From: Primorskyibacter flagellatus | GTDB lineage: Bacteria > Pseudomonadota > Alphaproteobacteria > Rhodobacterales > Rhodobacteraceae | NCBI RefSeq assembly: GCF_900176485.1 | Contig: NZ_FWYD01000004.1 | Location: 62,001 to 126,000 of the forward strand | Length of the DNA stretch: 64,000 bases | Direction: 5' to 3' | Shown: piece after piece, positions 36,389 through 45,455 of the stretch | How positions within the stretch are numbered: position 1 is the first letter of the stretch | How the letters are laid out: each line of letters starts with the position of its first letter | Program-made: the position numbers and the translations under genes | The notes under the pieces: model-generated | Seen by the model: only the letters and a program-made list of their open reading frames with translations | What the model was told of the DNA's origin: nothing | Database searches by the model: none

Positions 36389-37471
36389 ATGTTCGAATCC
36401 TTCGGCTTTGAAGAAACCACCGCGAAACAGGCCAGCGTCGTGCTGGCACTGGTCATCGGACTGCTGTTCGGCGTCTTTGCCGAGCGCACGAAGTTCTGTT
36501 TTCGCCGTGGCCTTGTGGGCGAGGACCGTCGCGCTGCACTTGGTGTCTGGCTGACGGCGCTTGGTGTCGCTGTGATCGGCACGCAGCTCGCCGTGGCCTA
36601 CGGATTGATCGGCTTTGACGGGCATCGTTTCATGGCCGCGGATCTGCCATGGCTGGCCATCGTCGCTGGCGGTGCGATGTTCGGCGCAGGCATGGTCCTG
36701 ACGCGCGGCTGCGTGTCCCGGCTGACGGTCCTGACCGGATCGGGCAACCTGCGCGCCCTGCTGGTCCTGCTGGTCTTTGGCGTGGTCGCCCATGCCACGC
36801 TCAAGGGCGTTCTGGCGCCTGTCCGCACGACGCTTGGCGCAGTGACGCTGCCCCTGGGCGAAACTGTCAGCCTGGCGGCCCTGCCCGGCGGCGCAGTGCT
36901 TTGGGCCGCTATTGTCGGTCTGGCAGCATTGGCGGTGGGTTTGCGCTCGGGAAACCGCGCGGGGACGCTGCTGATGGCCGGACTGCTGGGCTTGCTTGTG
37001 CCTGCCGCTTGGGTCGGCACCGGGTTCATCCTGCTGGACGAGTTCGACCCGATCGCGATGGAAAGCCTGTCCTTTACCTCGCCCTCTGCTGACAGCCTGT
37101 TCTGGCTGGTCGCCTCGACATCTATCCCTGCGGGGTTCGGCGTGGGCCTTCTGGGCGGTGTGCTGGTGGGCGCATTGGCGTCTTCGCTGGTTTTCCGCAG
37201 CTTTCGCTGGCAAAGTTTCGAAAGCGCCGCACAGACCGGCCGCTACCTGACGGGCGCGGCGCTGATGGGCGTGGGCGGGGTATTGGCAGGCGGCTGCACC
37301 GTGGGCGCAGGCCTGTCGGGCGTCCCCACACTGTCCTTCGCCGCGATCCTCGCGATCCTGTCGATTGCGGGCGGCGCGCTGGCGGTCAATGTCGCGCTGC
37401 GCGGTGTCACTCCATCCGGGCGCGTATCCGACGGATTGCCAGCCACACCAGCACAACAACCGGCAGAGTGA
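36389..37471 (+). CDS. YeeE/YedE-family membrane transporter
   Basis: A 360-residue, roughly ten-helix membrane protein of the YeeE/YedE (sulphur transport) family. It contains the family's cysteine-bearing segments: ERTKFCFRRGL near residue 31, VLTRGCVSRLTVLTGSGNL near 107, and VLAGGCTVGAGLSGV near 300. Members import thiosulphate or other reduced sulphur species. The ATG at 36389 (MFESFGFEETTAK) follows AGGGGCCGCGCC. Its last 65 bases overlap, on the opposite strand, the end of the DUF3422 gene. Confidence 0.88.
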   Translation: MFESFGFEETTAKQASVVLALVIGLLFGVFAERTKFCFRRGLVGEDRRAALGVWLTALGVAVIGTQLAVAYGLIGFDGHRFMAADLPWLAIVAGGAMFGAGMVLTRGCVSRLTVLTGSGNLRALLVLLVFGVVAHATLKGVLAPVRTTLGAVTLPLGETVSLAALPGGAVLWAAIVGLAALAVGLRSGNRAGTLLMAGLLGLLVPAAWVGTGFILLDEFDPIAMESLSFTSPSADSLFWLVASTSIPAGFGVGLLGGVLVGALASSLVFRSFRWQSFESAAQTGRYLTGAALMGVGGVLAGGCTVGAGLSGVPTLSFAAILAILSIAGGALAVNVALRGVTPSGRVSDGLPATPAQQPAE

Positions 37472-38684
37472 CCGCCGCCTGAAGCAGCCCCTTGCTCAGC
37501 CCGACAAGCTCTGCAAGCGGGTAAAGCAGATAGCCTGCAAGCGACACGGCGTAATAGCTGATCGCGACGACCGACAGACCCTCGACTGTCTCTTGCAGAC
37601 GCAATTGCATATCGGCACGCTTGTCCATGCTTTCCAGCAGCTTCTGGTTCTGGGCAGAGCGTTCGACCTCGACCCGCGTGCGCAGCAGATCGCCCGCCCT
37701 GATCGCCCGGTCGGCCATCGCCTCCAGCCGCCGTTCGCTGGATTTGACGGTGCGCATGGCCGGATCGAAGCGGCGCATCATGAATTCGGCAAAAGTCTGA
37801 CGGCCGCCGAACCGCTCTTCGCGCAGCACCTCGACGCGCTGACTGACAAGCGCCTCATAGGCACCGGTGGCACCAAAGCGGAACGCCGATTGCGCCGACA
37901 AGGACTCCAGCTCTGCCGAGACGCGCAGCAGCCCGCCCAGCGTTGCCTCTGAGGGATCGTCGCCAGAGGTCATCTGAACCATCAACTCGGAAAGTTCTGC
38001 GTCGATCACGCTCATTTGCGGCGCAAGTTCGCGCACCCGCGCAAAGCCCAGCATCGACATGGTCTTGTAGGTCTCGATCTCGCACAGGCGCTGCACCACG
38101 CGCCCGACCCGCCGCTCGCCGGTCTGTTCGCCCACAAAGGCGGCGAACCGGGAATGGCCCGCAGAGTCGATGCGAAAATCGCCCGCAATGACCACCTCGC
38201 CGTCCAGCACGTCACTGACGGCAAGGCTTTCCGGCACAAACCAGTCATTCACCTTGGCCGCCACATCTTCGTCGGAAATGCGACGTTCCACCCGGATCAT
38301 TGCCGAGGTCATCCGAACCCCCGGCGCCGCCTGCAACCAGTCGTCGGGAAAGACGTCAAAATCGGTGGGATCGAATGGCCGTTGCCCAAGCCCGGACAGG
38401 AACACCGTGTAGGTCACGAACTCCGTATGACTTTCCCATTTGATCGAGTGTTTGCCGATCTCACCCGAGAAATGCGTGGCCCCCGGCTGAGGATGCGCAG
38501 CACCGTGACGATCCAGAAGATCCGTCAGATGCGCCAGATCGGCGGCGCGGTCCCGCGATGCGGCGTCGTCAGGTCGTTTGACCGCCAGAAACACCGCACG
38601 ACATGGCGTGGTCAAAAACGGAAACGGCCGGGCGTGCAGTTCATTGGCCAGACGGTAGCGCAAATCATGGTCGGATATGGGCAT
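37407..38684 (-). CDS. DUF3422 family membrane-associated protein
   Basis: A 425-residue DUF3422 protein. It opens with LRYRLANELHARPFPFLTTPCRAVFLA, the family hallmark, followed by a long soluble region with ESHTEFVTYTVF and GVRMTSAMIRVERR, a coiled-coil-like segment (about 300-360), and two C-terminal membrane helices ending in RRIRARME. Function is unknown; the family is common in alpha- and betaproteobacteria. Its final TM-encoding bases overlap the convergent YeeE gene by 65 bases. Confidence 0.88.
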   Translation of the reverse strand: MPISDHDLRYRLANELHARPFPFLTTPCRAVFLAVKRPDDAASRDRAADLAHLTDLLDRHGAAHPQPGATHFSGEIGKHSIKWESHTEFVTYTVFLSGLGQRPFDPTDFDVFPDDWLQAAPGVRMTSAMIRVERRISDEDVAAKVNDWFVPESLAVSDVLDGEVVIAGDFRIDSAGHSRFAAFVGEQTGERRVGRVVQRLCEIETYKTMSMLGFARVRELAPQMSVIDAELSELMVQMTSGDDPSEATLGGLLRVSAELESLSAQSAFRFGATGAYEALVSQRVEVLREERFGGRQTFAEFMMRRFDPAMRTVKSSERRLEAMADRAIRAGDLLRTRVEVERSAQNQKLLESMDKRADMQLRLQETVEGLSVVAISYYAVSLAGYLLYPLAELVGLSKGLLQAAVTLPVVVLVWLAIRRIRARME

Positions 38685-38918
38685 CGGAGAAGCGGATCCA
38701 GATCAAGTCAGTTGCCCTCGCATAGGCAGAGCGCGTGGCGCTGTAAACAGAAATATTCAATTAATTCCACAAGTTACAGGAATACAACTGTATACCGAAA
38801 GCGCCTGTGCGGCCCAGAAACGCAGCATTCCACCGCTTTTCCAAAGGGATAGCGGCATCAGTCAACGCGGCGCGGATTTGCGACTGCTCCACAAGGCGGT
38901 CCAAAGCATCGCAAACGC
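38685..38918 (-). other. Gap between the VOC gene and DUF3422 with an open tail-like frame
   Basis: A 234-base region. On the minus strand a frame (GTG at 38934 to TAA at 38761, 57 codons) overlaps the end of the VOC gene and reads DALDRLVEQSQIRAALTDAA then EKRWNAAFLGRTGAFG, a protein-like composition with no recognised family. It may be a small coupled gene or a remnant. The remaining bases next to DUF3422 are AT-rich (AATATTTCTG, minus strand) and probably hold its promoter. Confidence 0.3.
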
Positions 38919-39275
38919 TCAGGCGGGTTGCCACAACTCCACCGGATTGCCCTCCGGGTCGTGGATGCGGGCAAATTGCCCGACCTCGGGACTGTTCCAT
39001 TCGTCACGGGTCTCAACTTCGATGCCCGCGCGTTTGAGTTGCGCGATCATACCCTCCAGATCATCGACGCGGTAATTCAGCATCCACTGCTGGCCAGAGC
39101 GGCTGAAATAATCGGTATCTGCCGGAAACGGCGCAAAAACAGTATAGCCTTCGCGCTGCTGCCAAGGCGCATCCGTCACCGGATCGACGCCAAGATGCTG
39201 GCTGTACCATTGCGACAGCGCCGCGGGATCTTTCGCCCGGAAGAACACCCCGCCAATGCCGTTAACCTTGTGCAT
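38919..39275 (-). CDS. VOC (glyoxalase/dioxygenase fold) protein
   Basis: A 118-residue vicinal-oxygen-chelate-fold protein with two beta-alpha-beta-beta-beta modules. Recognisable parts are GGVFFRAKDPAALSQWYSQHLG in the first and DLEGMIAQLKRAGIE with RIHDPEGNPVELWQP, the usual C-terminal metal-ligand glutamate block, in the second. Substrates vary widely (glyoxalase, extradiol, antibiotic resistance), so none can be assigned. I use ATG 39275, 6 bases after GGGGAAG; a TTG five codons earlier is possible. Confidence 0.87.
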   Translation of the reverse strand: MHKVNGIGGVFFRAKDPAALSQWYSQHLGVDPVTDAPWQQREGYTVFAPFPADTDYFSRSGQQWMLNYRVDDLEGMIAQLKRAGIEVETRDEWNSPEVGQFARIHDPEGNPVELWQPA

Positions 39276-39354
39276 GATCGTCTTCCCCAAAATCTCATTT
39301 CAGCCATGGAACGCGCCGTTCCCGCCCAGTGTGGCCATCTGGATACCGCCGCCG

Positions 39355-39795
39355 TCAGCGCCGAAACCCACCGACACGTTCGAAATAGACCGCGCCGAGC
39401 GGATCAAAGAGCGCACGCACAGCTTCGTTGGCAGGACCGTACACAACCAGCCGCGTGGACGTGAACACATCCGAAAACCGTGCGCCGAAATTTGGACCAA
39501 AGCTTTGCATATGGGCGACGGCTGAGGCATTGTCAGCATAGCGATCCTGAAGATGCACCAAATCGCCCGAGCGTTGAAATTCGTAGCGAAGCGTTCCGTC
39601 CTCGGTCTGGGTCGAGGTGATCATGTCGGCCATAAGTGTCTGGAACGCCTCCTCTTTCCCATCCTTGATTGTCACCTCGACAAGCAGTTGAATATCATCG
39701 GCGCTTTCGTCCGAATGGCCATCTGCATGTGCCGCACCGGAAAGCACGAAGATCACGCCGACGGCAGATAGAAAACGATGGAAATATCGGGTCAT
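39355..39795 (-). CDS. Exported antibiotic-biosynthesis-monooxygenase (ABM) domain protein
   Basis: A 146-residue protein with a signal peptide (MTRYFHRFLSAVGVIFVLSGAAHA) and a dimeric alpha/beta-barrel ABM domain. The domain shows IQLLVEVTIKDGKEEAFQTLM, TLRYEFQRSGD and DRYADNASAVAHMQS, the usual strand-helix order of the fold. ABM proteins include monooxygenases and heme-degrading enzymes, and many of unknown role; secretion is unusual. The ATG at 39795 follows GGAGAACCACAG. It lies downstream of pntB beyond a terminator. Confidence 0.82.
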   Translation of the reverse strand: MTRYFHRFLSAVGVIFVLSGAAHADGHSDESADDIQLLVEVTIKDGKEEAFQTLMADMITSTQTEDGTLRYEFQRSGDLVHLQDRYADNASAVAHMQSFGPNFGARFSDVFTSTRLVVYGPANEAVRALFDPLGAVYFERVGGFRR

Positions 39796-39925
39796 CTGTG
39801 GTTCTCCAAAAACTGGACGACGGCAGCAGGGCTGTAAAGATACTATGCGACGGTGACCCAAGGTTAACATCATTGCGCATTTCCGGCAACGAAAGCTGCG
39901 TCGCAAGCGACGTCTGAATGCAATA

Positions 39926-39951
39926 AGGCCCCGCGGATCAAAGCGGGGCCT
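39926..39951 (-). terminator. Probable terminator of the pntAB operon
   Basis: AGGCCCCGC (39926-39934) and GCGGGGCCT (39943-39951) form a perfect 9-bp GC-rich stem with an 8-base loop, 28 bases past the pntB stop. On the minus strand the stem is followed by TATTG, a weak T-rich tail. It separates pntB from the ABM gene. Confidence 0.65.
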
Positions 39952-39979
39952 CACGATGAAGGTTCAAAAAGGGGCGCGC

Positions 39980-41413
39980 TTAGCTGATCTTGGCCAGAAG
40001 CGCGTTCAGGCTGTCCTTGGCATCGCCGTAGAACATGCGCGTGTTGTCCTTGAAGAACAGCGGGTTCTCGATGCCGGAATAGCCGGTGCCCTGCCCGCGT
40101 TTGGAGACGAAGACCTGCTTGGCCTTCCAGCATTCCAGCACCGGCATGCCAGCGATGGGGCTGTTGGGATCGTCCTGTGCGGCCGGGTTCACGATGTCAT
40201 TGGACCCGATCACGATGGCGACGTCCGTATCGGGGAAGTCGTCGTTGATCTCGTCCATCTCCATCACGATGTCATAGGGCACTTTGGCTTCGGCCAGAAG
40301 CACGTTCATATGACCCGGCAGACGGCCCGCAACGGGGTGAATGGCGAAACGCACGTTCTTGCCCTTGTCGCGCAGGCGTTTGGTCAGTTCAGACACCGAT
40401 TGCTGGGCCTGGGCGACCGCCATCCCGTAGCCCGGGATGATGATGACGCTGTCTGCCTCGTCCAATGCGTTGGCCACGCCATCCGCGTCAATCGCGATCT
40501 GCTCGCCCTCAACCGCCATCTGCTCGCCCGCGGGGCCACCAAAGCCGCCCAGGATGACAGAAACGAAAGAGCGGTTCATCGCCTTGCACATGATGTAGGA
40601 CAGGATCGCACCGGATGAGCCGACCAGCGCGCCGACCACGATCAGAAGATCGTTGCCAAGGCTGAAACCGATCGCAGCCGCCGCCCAGCCGGAATAGCTG
40701 TTCAGCATCGAGACAACCACCGGCATGTCGGCACCGCCGATGCCCATGATCAGGTGATAGCCGACAAACAGCGCCGCCAAGGTCATCAAGAACAGCGGGA
40801 AGAAACCGCCCGTATTCATGTACCAGATCAGGCAGAGCAGCGACAGAACCGCCGCCCCGATGTTCAGCAGATGCCCACCCGGCAGCTTCTTCGCCGCGCT
40901 GGTGACCTTGCCGGCCAGTTTGCCGAACGCCACAATCGAACCGGTGAAGGTGATCGCACCGATCAGGATGCCAAGGTAGAGCTCAACCCGCAGGATGCCC
41001 TGCTCGACGCCGTCTTTCTTGGCGATCAGCGCCGCAAAGCCGTCAAGAGCCAGTCGCGCGGTTTCGTCCATGGCCAGCACCCGACCCAGTTCGAAATGCG
41101 CGTTGAAGCCCACAAAGACTGCCGCCAGACCGACAAGGCTGTGCATCGCGGCCACCAGTTGCGGCATCTCGGTCATTCCGACGCGCTTGGCGATGATCCA
41201 GCCGATGGTGCCGCCTGCCGCGATCAGGATCAGGGACAATAGCCACAACCCCGAGCCCGGCCCGATCAGCGTTGCAAAAACAGCAAGCGCCATGCCGACG
41301 ATGCCGTACCAGACAGCGCGTTTTGCGCTTTCCTGTCCTGAAAGCCCCCCCAGAGAGAGGATGAAAAGGACAGCCGCGACGACATAGGCCGCTGTTGTAA
41401 ATCCGAATTCCAT
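39980..41413 (-). CDS. pntB: NAD(P) transhydrogenase subunit beta
   Basis: The membrane and NADP(H)-binding subunit of proton-translocating transhydrogenase, which links NADH/NADPH exchange to the proton gradient. It has 477 residues: eight to nine N-terminal helices, then a soluble domain III from about residue 300 with the NADP motif [16 protein letters not shown], and [33 protein letters not shown] near the end. The ATG at 41413 follows GGGGGCAGGG. It is 12 bases downstream of pntA and ends at a hairpin. Confidence 0.97.
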   Translation of the reverse strand: MEFGFTTAAYVVAAVLFILSLGGLSGQESAKRAVWYGIVGMALAVFATLIGPGSGLWLLSLILIAAGGTIGWIIAKRVGMTEMPQLVAAMHSLVGLAAVFVGFNAHFELGRVLAMDETARLALDGFAALIAKKDGVEQGILRVELYLGILIGAITFTGSIVAFGKLAGKVTSAAKKLPGGHLLNIGAAVLSLLCLIWYMNTGGFFPLFLMTLAALFVGYHLIMGIGGADMPVVVSMLNSYSGWAAAAIGFSLGNDLLIVVGALVGSSGAILSYIMCKAMNRSFVSVILGGFGGPAGEQMAVEGEQIAIDADGVANALDEADSVIIIPGYGMAVAQAQQSVSELTKRLRDKGKNVRFAIHPVAGRLPGHMNVLLAEAKVPYDIVMEMDEINDDFPDTDVAIVIGSNDIVNPAAQDDPNSPIAGMPVLECWKAKQVFVSKRGQGTGYSGIENPLFFKDNTRMFYGDAKDSLNALLAKIS

Positions 41414-41425
41414 AACCCTGCCCCC

Positions 41426-42997
41426 TTACGACTTCTGGAACATGGCGAGCATGCGCCGTGTCACGAGGAAGCCGCCGAAAATGTTGATACCGGCCATGAA
41501 GACCGAAAGCGCGGCCAGCAGGATCACCAGGAACGACCCGGAACCGATCTGCATCAGCGCGCCAAGAATGATGATCGACGAGATGGCGTTGGTGACGGCC
41601 ATCAATGGCGTGTGCAGGCTGTGCGCCACCCCCCAGATCACCTGGAACCCGACGAACACGGCCAGCACAAAGACGATGAAGTGCTGCATGAAGCTGGCAG
41701 GCGCGATCAGCCCCACACCCAGCACCAAGGCGCCACCGACCGCCAACAGGGTCACCTGCTGTTTGGTCTGTGTCTTGAAGGCCGCGACCTCGTTGGCGCG
41801 CTTCTCTGCTGCCGTCAGTTCCTTGGGCTTGTCTTTCTTCTGCGCCGCGATCGCCTTTACCTTGGGCGGTGGCGGCGGGAAGGTCACCTCGGATGCGTGA
41901 GCGATGGTTGCCCCGCGGATCACGTCATCCTCCATGTTGTGAACCGGATTGCCGTCCTTTTCAGGCGTCAGGTCGGTCATCATGTGACGGATGTTGGTGG
42001 CATAAAGCGTCGAGGATTGCGTCGCCATCCGGCTGGGGAAATCGGTGTAGCCGATGATGGTCACGCCATTGTCGGTCACGATCTTCTCGTCCGGCACGGT
42101 CAGTTTGCAGTTGCCGCCGCGTTCGGCGGCAAGGTCCACGATGACCGATCCCGGCTTCATCGCCTTGACCATATCCTCGGTCCACAGCTCTGGTGCTTCG
42201 CGGTTGGGGATCAGGGCAGTGGTGATGACGATGTCGATATCAGGCGCAAGCTCGCGGAACTTCGCCAGTTGGGCCGCCGCAAATTCGGGCGAGGATACGG
42301 CGGCATAGCCACCGGTTGCCGCGCCGTCCTGCTGTTCTTCCTCGAAATCGAGGTAGACAAATTCGGCACCCATTGATTCGACCTGCTCGGCCACTTCGGG
42401 GCGCACGTCGAAGGCGTAAGTGATCGCACCCAGCGAAGTCGAGGTGCCGATGGCGGCCAGACCGGCAACACCCGCACCGACGACCAGAACCTTGGCCGGG
42501 GGCACCTTGCCCGCCGCCGTGATCTGGCCGGTGAAGAAGCGGCCAAAGTTGTTGCCTGCTTCGATCACCGCGCGGTAGCCCGCGATATTGGCCATCGAGG
42601 ACAGCGCGTCCATCTTCTGGGCACGGCTGATGCGCGGCACCATATCCATCGCAATGACGCTGGCACCCTTGGAGGCGCACAGATCCATCAGCTCCTTGTT
42701 GGAAGCCGGATAGAAAAACGAAATCAGGGTTTTATCAGCAGTCAGCCATTCGGCCTCTGCATCGCTGGGGGGTCGCACCTTGGCGATGATGTTGGACTCT
42801 TGCCACAACGATGCGGCGGTCGCTGCGATTTCGACTCCAGCGGCCTCATAGGTCGCATCCGAAAACCCTGCGGCCAGTCCGGCCCCGGTTTCAATTACAC
42901 AATCATACCCCAGCTTTTGCAGCTGAAGCGCCGAGTCCGGAGTCATCGCGACCCGGTTCTCGCCGTCGAACACTTCCTTTGGCGTTCCTATCTTCAA
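41426..42997 (-). CDS. pntA: NAD(P) transhydrogenase subunit alpha (with membrane domain)
   Basis: The NAD(H)-binding subunit, 523 residues. Residues 1-380 are the soluble domain I: KIGTPKEVFDGENRVAMTPDSA at the start, the NAD Rossmann loop KVLVVGAGVAGLAAIGTS near 168, and the domain linker APELWTEDMVKAMKPGSVIVDLAAERGG, split here as APELWTEDM and VIVDLAAERGG. The last 100 residues hold four helices, so alpha and the membrane segment are one chain, unlike the split PntAA/PntAB of some relatives. It starts at TTG 42997 behind AGGGGGACAGGAAC; no ATG fits. Confidence 0.95.
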   Translation of the reverse strand: MKIGTPKEVFDGENRVAMTPDSALQLQKLGYDCVIETGAGLAAGFSDATYEAAGVEIAATAASLWQESNIIAKVRPPSDAEAEWLTADKTLISFFYPASNKELMDLCASKGASVIAMDMVPRISRAQKMDALSSMANIAGYRAVIEAGNNFGRFFTGQITAAGKVPPAKVLVVGAGVAGLAAIGTSTSLGAITYAFDVRPEVAEQVESMGAEFVYLDFEEEQQDGAATGGYAAVSSPEFAAAQLAKFRELAPDIDIVITTALIPNREAPELWTEDMVKAMKPGSVIVDLAAERGGNCKLTVPDEKIVTDNGVTIIGYTDFPSRMATQSSTLYATNIRHMMTDLTPEKDGNPVHNMEDDVIRGATIAHASEVTFPPPPPKVKAIAAQKKDKPKELTAAEKRANEVAAFKTQTKQQVTLLAVGGALVLGVGLIAPASFMQHFIVFVLAVFVGFQVIWGVAHSLHTPLMAVTNAISSIIILGALMQIGSGSFLVILLAALSVFMAGINIFGGFLVTRRMLAMFQKS

Positions 42998-43058
42998 GTT
43001 CCTGTCCCCCTTGCGTCAGAACGGGCAATTTCCCTAGCGGCAATGCCGCATCTTGATC

Positions 43059-43087
43059 GGTCTACAGTGCTGACCTACCCGCGACAA
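43059..43087 (-). promoter_or_regulatory. Probable promoter of pntAB
   Basis: On the minus strand TTGTCG (43087-43082) and TAGACC (43064-43059) are separated by exactly 17 bases, about 62 bases before the pntA start codon. The -10 box resembles that of the nuo promoter (TAGAAC). It lies within the 140-base gap upstream of pntA; nothing else there is clear. Confidence 0.45.
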
Positions 43088-43137
43088 GCAGCCATGCCGC
43101 CGTTCAATGCTGCTACACAGCATATTAAGAGCAGAAG

Positions 43138-43587
43138 TTACACCCACCTTCTGACTTGTTGCGCGTATCGTGCGAATTGCGCAACGAACTTTCGTCGTAG
43201 ACGCGCCTCTTCCGGAAGAATGAACCGCGTTTCGATCAACCAGACGAAAATCGGGACCAGAGGCAGTGCCAGCACGGCGTCCCAATGCAGGATCATTCCG
43301 GTCAAGATCATCGAATCGCCAAGATAGATCGGATTGCGTGTGCGGCTGAAAATGCCCGTGGTCACCAGCGCGTCAGGAATGCGGTGCGGCACGACGGTGG
43401 TCCGTTTCGACCGCATCTCGTAAACGGCAAGCACCATCAACAACAGCCCGCCGCCAACCAGCATGCCGCCCAGCAGATCGGCCCAGACCGGACCAAAGCT
43501 CAGCGCCATCGGTGCCCATGTCTTTTGCGCCCAGGCCAGACCCAGTGCACCGACCAACCAGACGGGCGGTAGATCAAGCCATTTCAT
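43138..43587 (-). CDS. Isoprenylcysteine carboxyl methyltransferase (ICMT)-family membrane protein
   Basis: A 149-residue protein with four helices and the phospholipid/isoprenylcysteine methyltransferase-type C-terminus: GIFSRTRNPIYLGDSMILTG and a C-terminal RFILPEEARLRRKFVAQFARYAQQVRRW containing the EE residues that bind S-adenosylmethionine in this family. Bacterial members methylate unknown, often lipid or thiol, substrates. The ATG at 43587 follows GGAATATGAC. It is downstream of the MBL-fold gene by 49 bases, possibly cotranscribed. Confidence 0.83.
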   Translation of the reverse strand: MKWLDLPPVWLVGALGLAWAQKTWAPMALSFGPVWADLLGGMLVGGGLLLMVLAVYEMRSKRTTVVPHRIPDALVTTGIFSRTRNPIYLGDSMILTGMILHWDAVLALPLVPIFVWLIETRFILPEEARLRRKFVAQFARYAQQVRRWV

Positions 43588-43636
43588 GTCATATTCCGGA
43601 CATCGGCAGGCGACGGTGCCCGCTCGTCCGCTGCCC

Positions 43637-44587
43637 CTATTCCCATTCCATTTCCTCAAAGACCCGGCCGGCATTCTTTGTCGCCAACTCCTCGAACGTA
43701 TCCAGATGCGCCCAGTTCGTCTGATCGACGTAATAGGCCCCGGCCAGATCGCCCCCCTCTTCGAGATGCGCCCCAATCTTTGCGCGCAAATCCACCAGAT
43801 AATCGTGCGTGTAACGCGTGACCTGCGCAAGGTTCGTCGGATGCCCATGCCCCGGAATGACATAGGTCGGGTTCAGTGGCACCAGCGCGGTCTCCCAGGT
43901 CTCGATCCAGCAAGAGGTGCAGGTATCGGCAAAAATCGGCGGCATCCGTTCGTGAAAGGCGATGTCTCCGGCGATCATCAGGCTCCATTGCGGAATCCAC
44001 ACCTGCGTGTCGCCCGGCCCGTGTGCGGCGCCAAGGTGAAGCACTTCCAGCGTCACATCGCCCATCTCGACGGCTTTGCGGTCCTCGAACGACATGTTCG
44101 GCACCGCCACGCGCGTGCCGTCTGCCTTGTCACGGTTGTAGCCCTGCATGGCTTGCAGAATGAAGTCGCCGTTTTCCTCGATTTCTTCGATGGCTTCGAC
44201 ATGGGCGAGTATATCGACGCCCTGATCGGCCCAATAGGAATTGCCCAACATCGCATGGCCTTGGCCGTTCTCGTTGATGACAAGCCGCACAGGCTGGTCC
44301 GTCACCGCGCGGATTTCATCATGCAGTGCGGCGGCCAGACGCGCGCTGGCGCCACCATTGACCACCACGACACCATCGCCTGTCACCACGAAGCTGAGGT
44401 TGTTGTTATGGCCGGAATTCTCATAGGTCGGCGGTGCCGTTGCCCCTATGGCCGAGAATACATGTGGGATCACCTCGACCGGCTTGGAGTAAAGTTCCGA
44501 CTGCGGATATTGATCCGCAATATCCTCACTGGCCCAAACAGACTGCGCTAATACTGCGGCCACCGCGCCAATCAAAAAGGTTTTCAT
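43637..44587 (-). CDS. Exported metallo-beta-lactamase-fold protein with altered metal motif
   Basis: A 316-residue protein with a signal peptide (MKTFLIGAVAAVLAQSVWA) and an MBL-fold domain. The usual H-x-H-x-D-H motif is replaced by N105-E-N107-G-Q-G-H111, while the later ligands remain: His189 in LGAAHGPGDTQVW, Asp208 in MIAGDIAFHE, and His in VIPGHGHP. Subfamilies with N-x-N-G-Q-D-H at this place exist, so the change may be characteristic rather than decay. Enzyme activity is uncertain. The ATG at 44587 follows GGGAGAGTCGC. It is divergent from the SDR gene. Confidence 0.85.
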   Translation of the reverse strand: MKTFLIGAVAAVLAQSVWASEDIADQYPQSELYSKPVEVIPHVFSAIGATAPPTYENSGHNNNLSFVVTGDGVVVVNGGASARLAAALHDEIRAVTDQPVRLVINENGQGHAMLGNSYWADQGVDILAHVEAIEEIEENGDFILQAMQGYNRDKADGTRVAVPNMSFEDRKAVEMGDVTLEVLHLGAAHGPGDTQVWIPQWSLMIAGDIAFHERMPPIFADTCTSCWIETWETALVPLNPTYVIPGHGHPTNLAQVTRYTHDYLVDLRAKIGAHLEEGGDLAGAYYVDQTNWAHLDTFEELATKNAGRVFEEMEWE

Positions 44588-44702
44588 GCGACTCTCCCTG
44601 CGAATTTCGCCGTCACATTCACAGGAATGAATGCGTAAGTAAAGCGGCCCCTTGCTCCTGCCTCCGGCTGCGCTACTCTGCCCCGGAAAAGAAAGGACGC
44701 GC

Positions 44703-45455
44703 ATGACACTCGCAGGAAAACACGCACTCGTCACAGGCGGCGGCACCGGGATTGGCCTTGCAATCGCCCGCGCGCTGGCAGAACGGGGTGCCGTGGTCAC
44801 GATCACCGGACGCCGCCGCGCGGTGCTGGAAAAGGTTGCAGACGGCATCCTGCATCCGCTGGAAATGGACGTCCGCGAAGAAGCATCGGTCGTGGAGGGT
44901 ATCGCAGGTGCCGTTGCCGCCCGTGGGCCTGTCCAGATCTGTGTGCCCAATGCCGGCATTGCCGAGGGTCGCGCCCTGCACAAGACGGACATGACGTTCT
45001 GGCGCGACATGATGGCGACCAATCTTGATGGTGCCTTTCTGACGATCCGCGAATGTCTTGCCTCCATGCATCAGACCGACTGGGGGCGCGTCATCGCAGT
45101 GTCGTCAATTGCCGGTGTTCGTGGCCTGAAAGGCGCGCCCTGCTACAGCGCCTCGAAACACGCCATGATCGGGCTGATCCGCGCGTTGGCCGCCGATTAT
45201 CTTGGCAAACCCTACACGTTCAACGCGCTTTGCCCGGCCTATGTGGACACCAATATCGTGCCGCAAAATATTGACCGCATCATGGCCCGCACCGGCATGT
45301 CAGAGGATGACGCCCGCAAGGTCATGGTCGGTGCCAATCCGCATGGCCGCCTGATCGCCCCCGCAGAGGTTGCCGAGGCCGCGCTCTGGCTTTGCGGTGA
45401 CAATTCCGGGAGCATCAATGGACAGGCAGTCCAGATCGCTGGAGGTGAAATGTGA
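44703..45455 (+). CDS. Short-chain dehydrogenase/reductase upstream of kynureninase
   Basis: A 250-residue classical SDR. The cofactor motif is TGGGTGIG at residues 10-17, the NAG block is VPNAGIAEG, the catalytic Ser is in VIAVSSIAGV, and the YSASK motif holds Tyr and Lys. Enzymes of this class include 3-hydroxybutyrate dehydrogenase-like and hydroxyacyl reductases; the substrate is not readable. The ATG at 44703 follows AAAGGACGCGC. It overlaps the start of kynU (TGATG), suggesting a shared catabolic role in tryptophan or aryl-compound breakdown. Confidence 0.88.
   Translation: MTLAGKHALVTGGGTGIGLAIARALAERGAVVTITGRRRAVLEKVADGILHPLEMDVREEASVVEGIAGAVAARGPVQICVPNAGIAEGRALHKTDMTFWRDMMATNLDGAFLTIRECLASMHQTDWGRVIAVSSIAGVRGLKGAPCYSASKHAMIGLIRALAADYLGKPYTFNALCPAYVDTNIVPQNIDRIMARTGMSEDDARKVMVGANPHGRLIAPAEVAEAALWLCGDNSGSINGQAVQIAGGEM

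Noticed and set aside
43588-43863. A longer N-terminus for the ICMT-family protein.
   Set aside because: The extension is Arg/Trp-rich and antisense-like; the family start and a GGAA ribosome site fit 43587.
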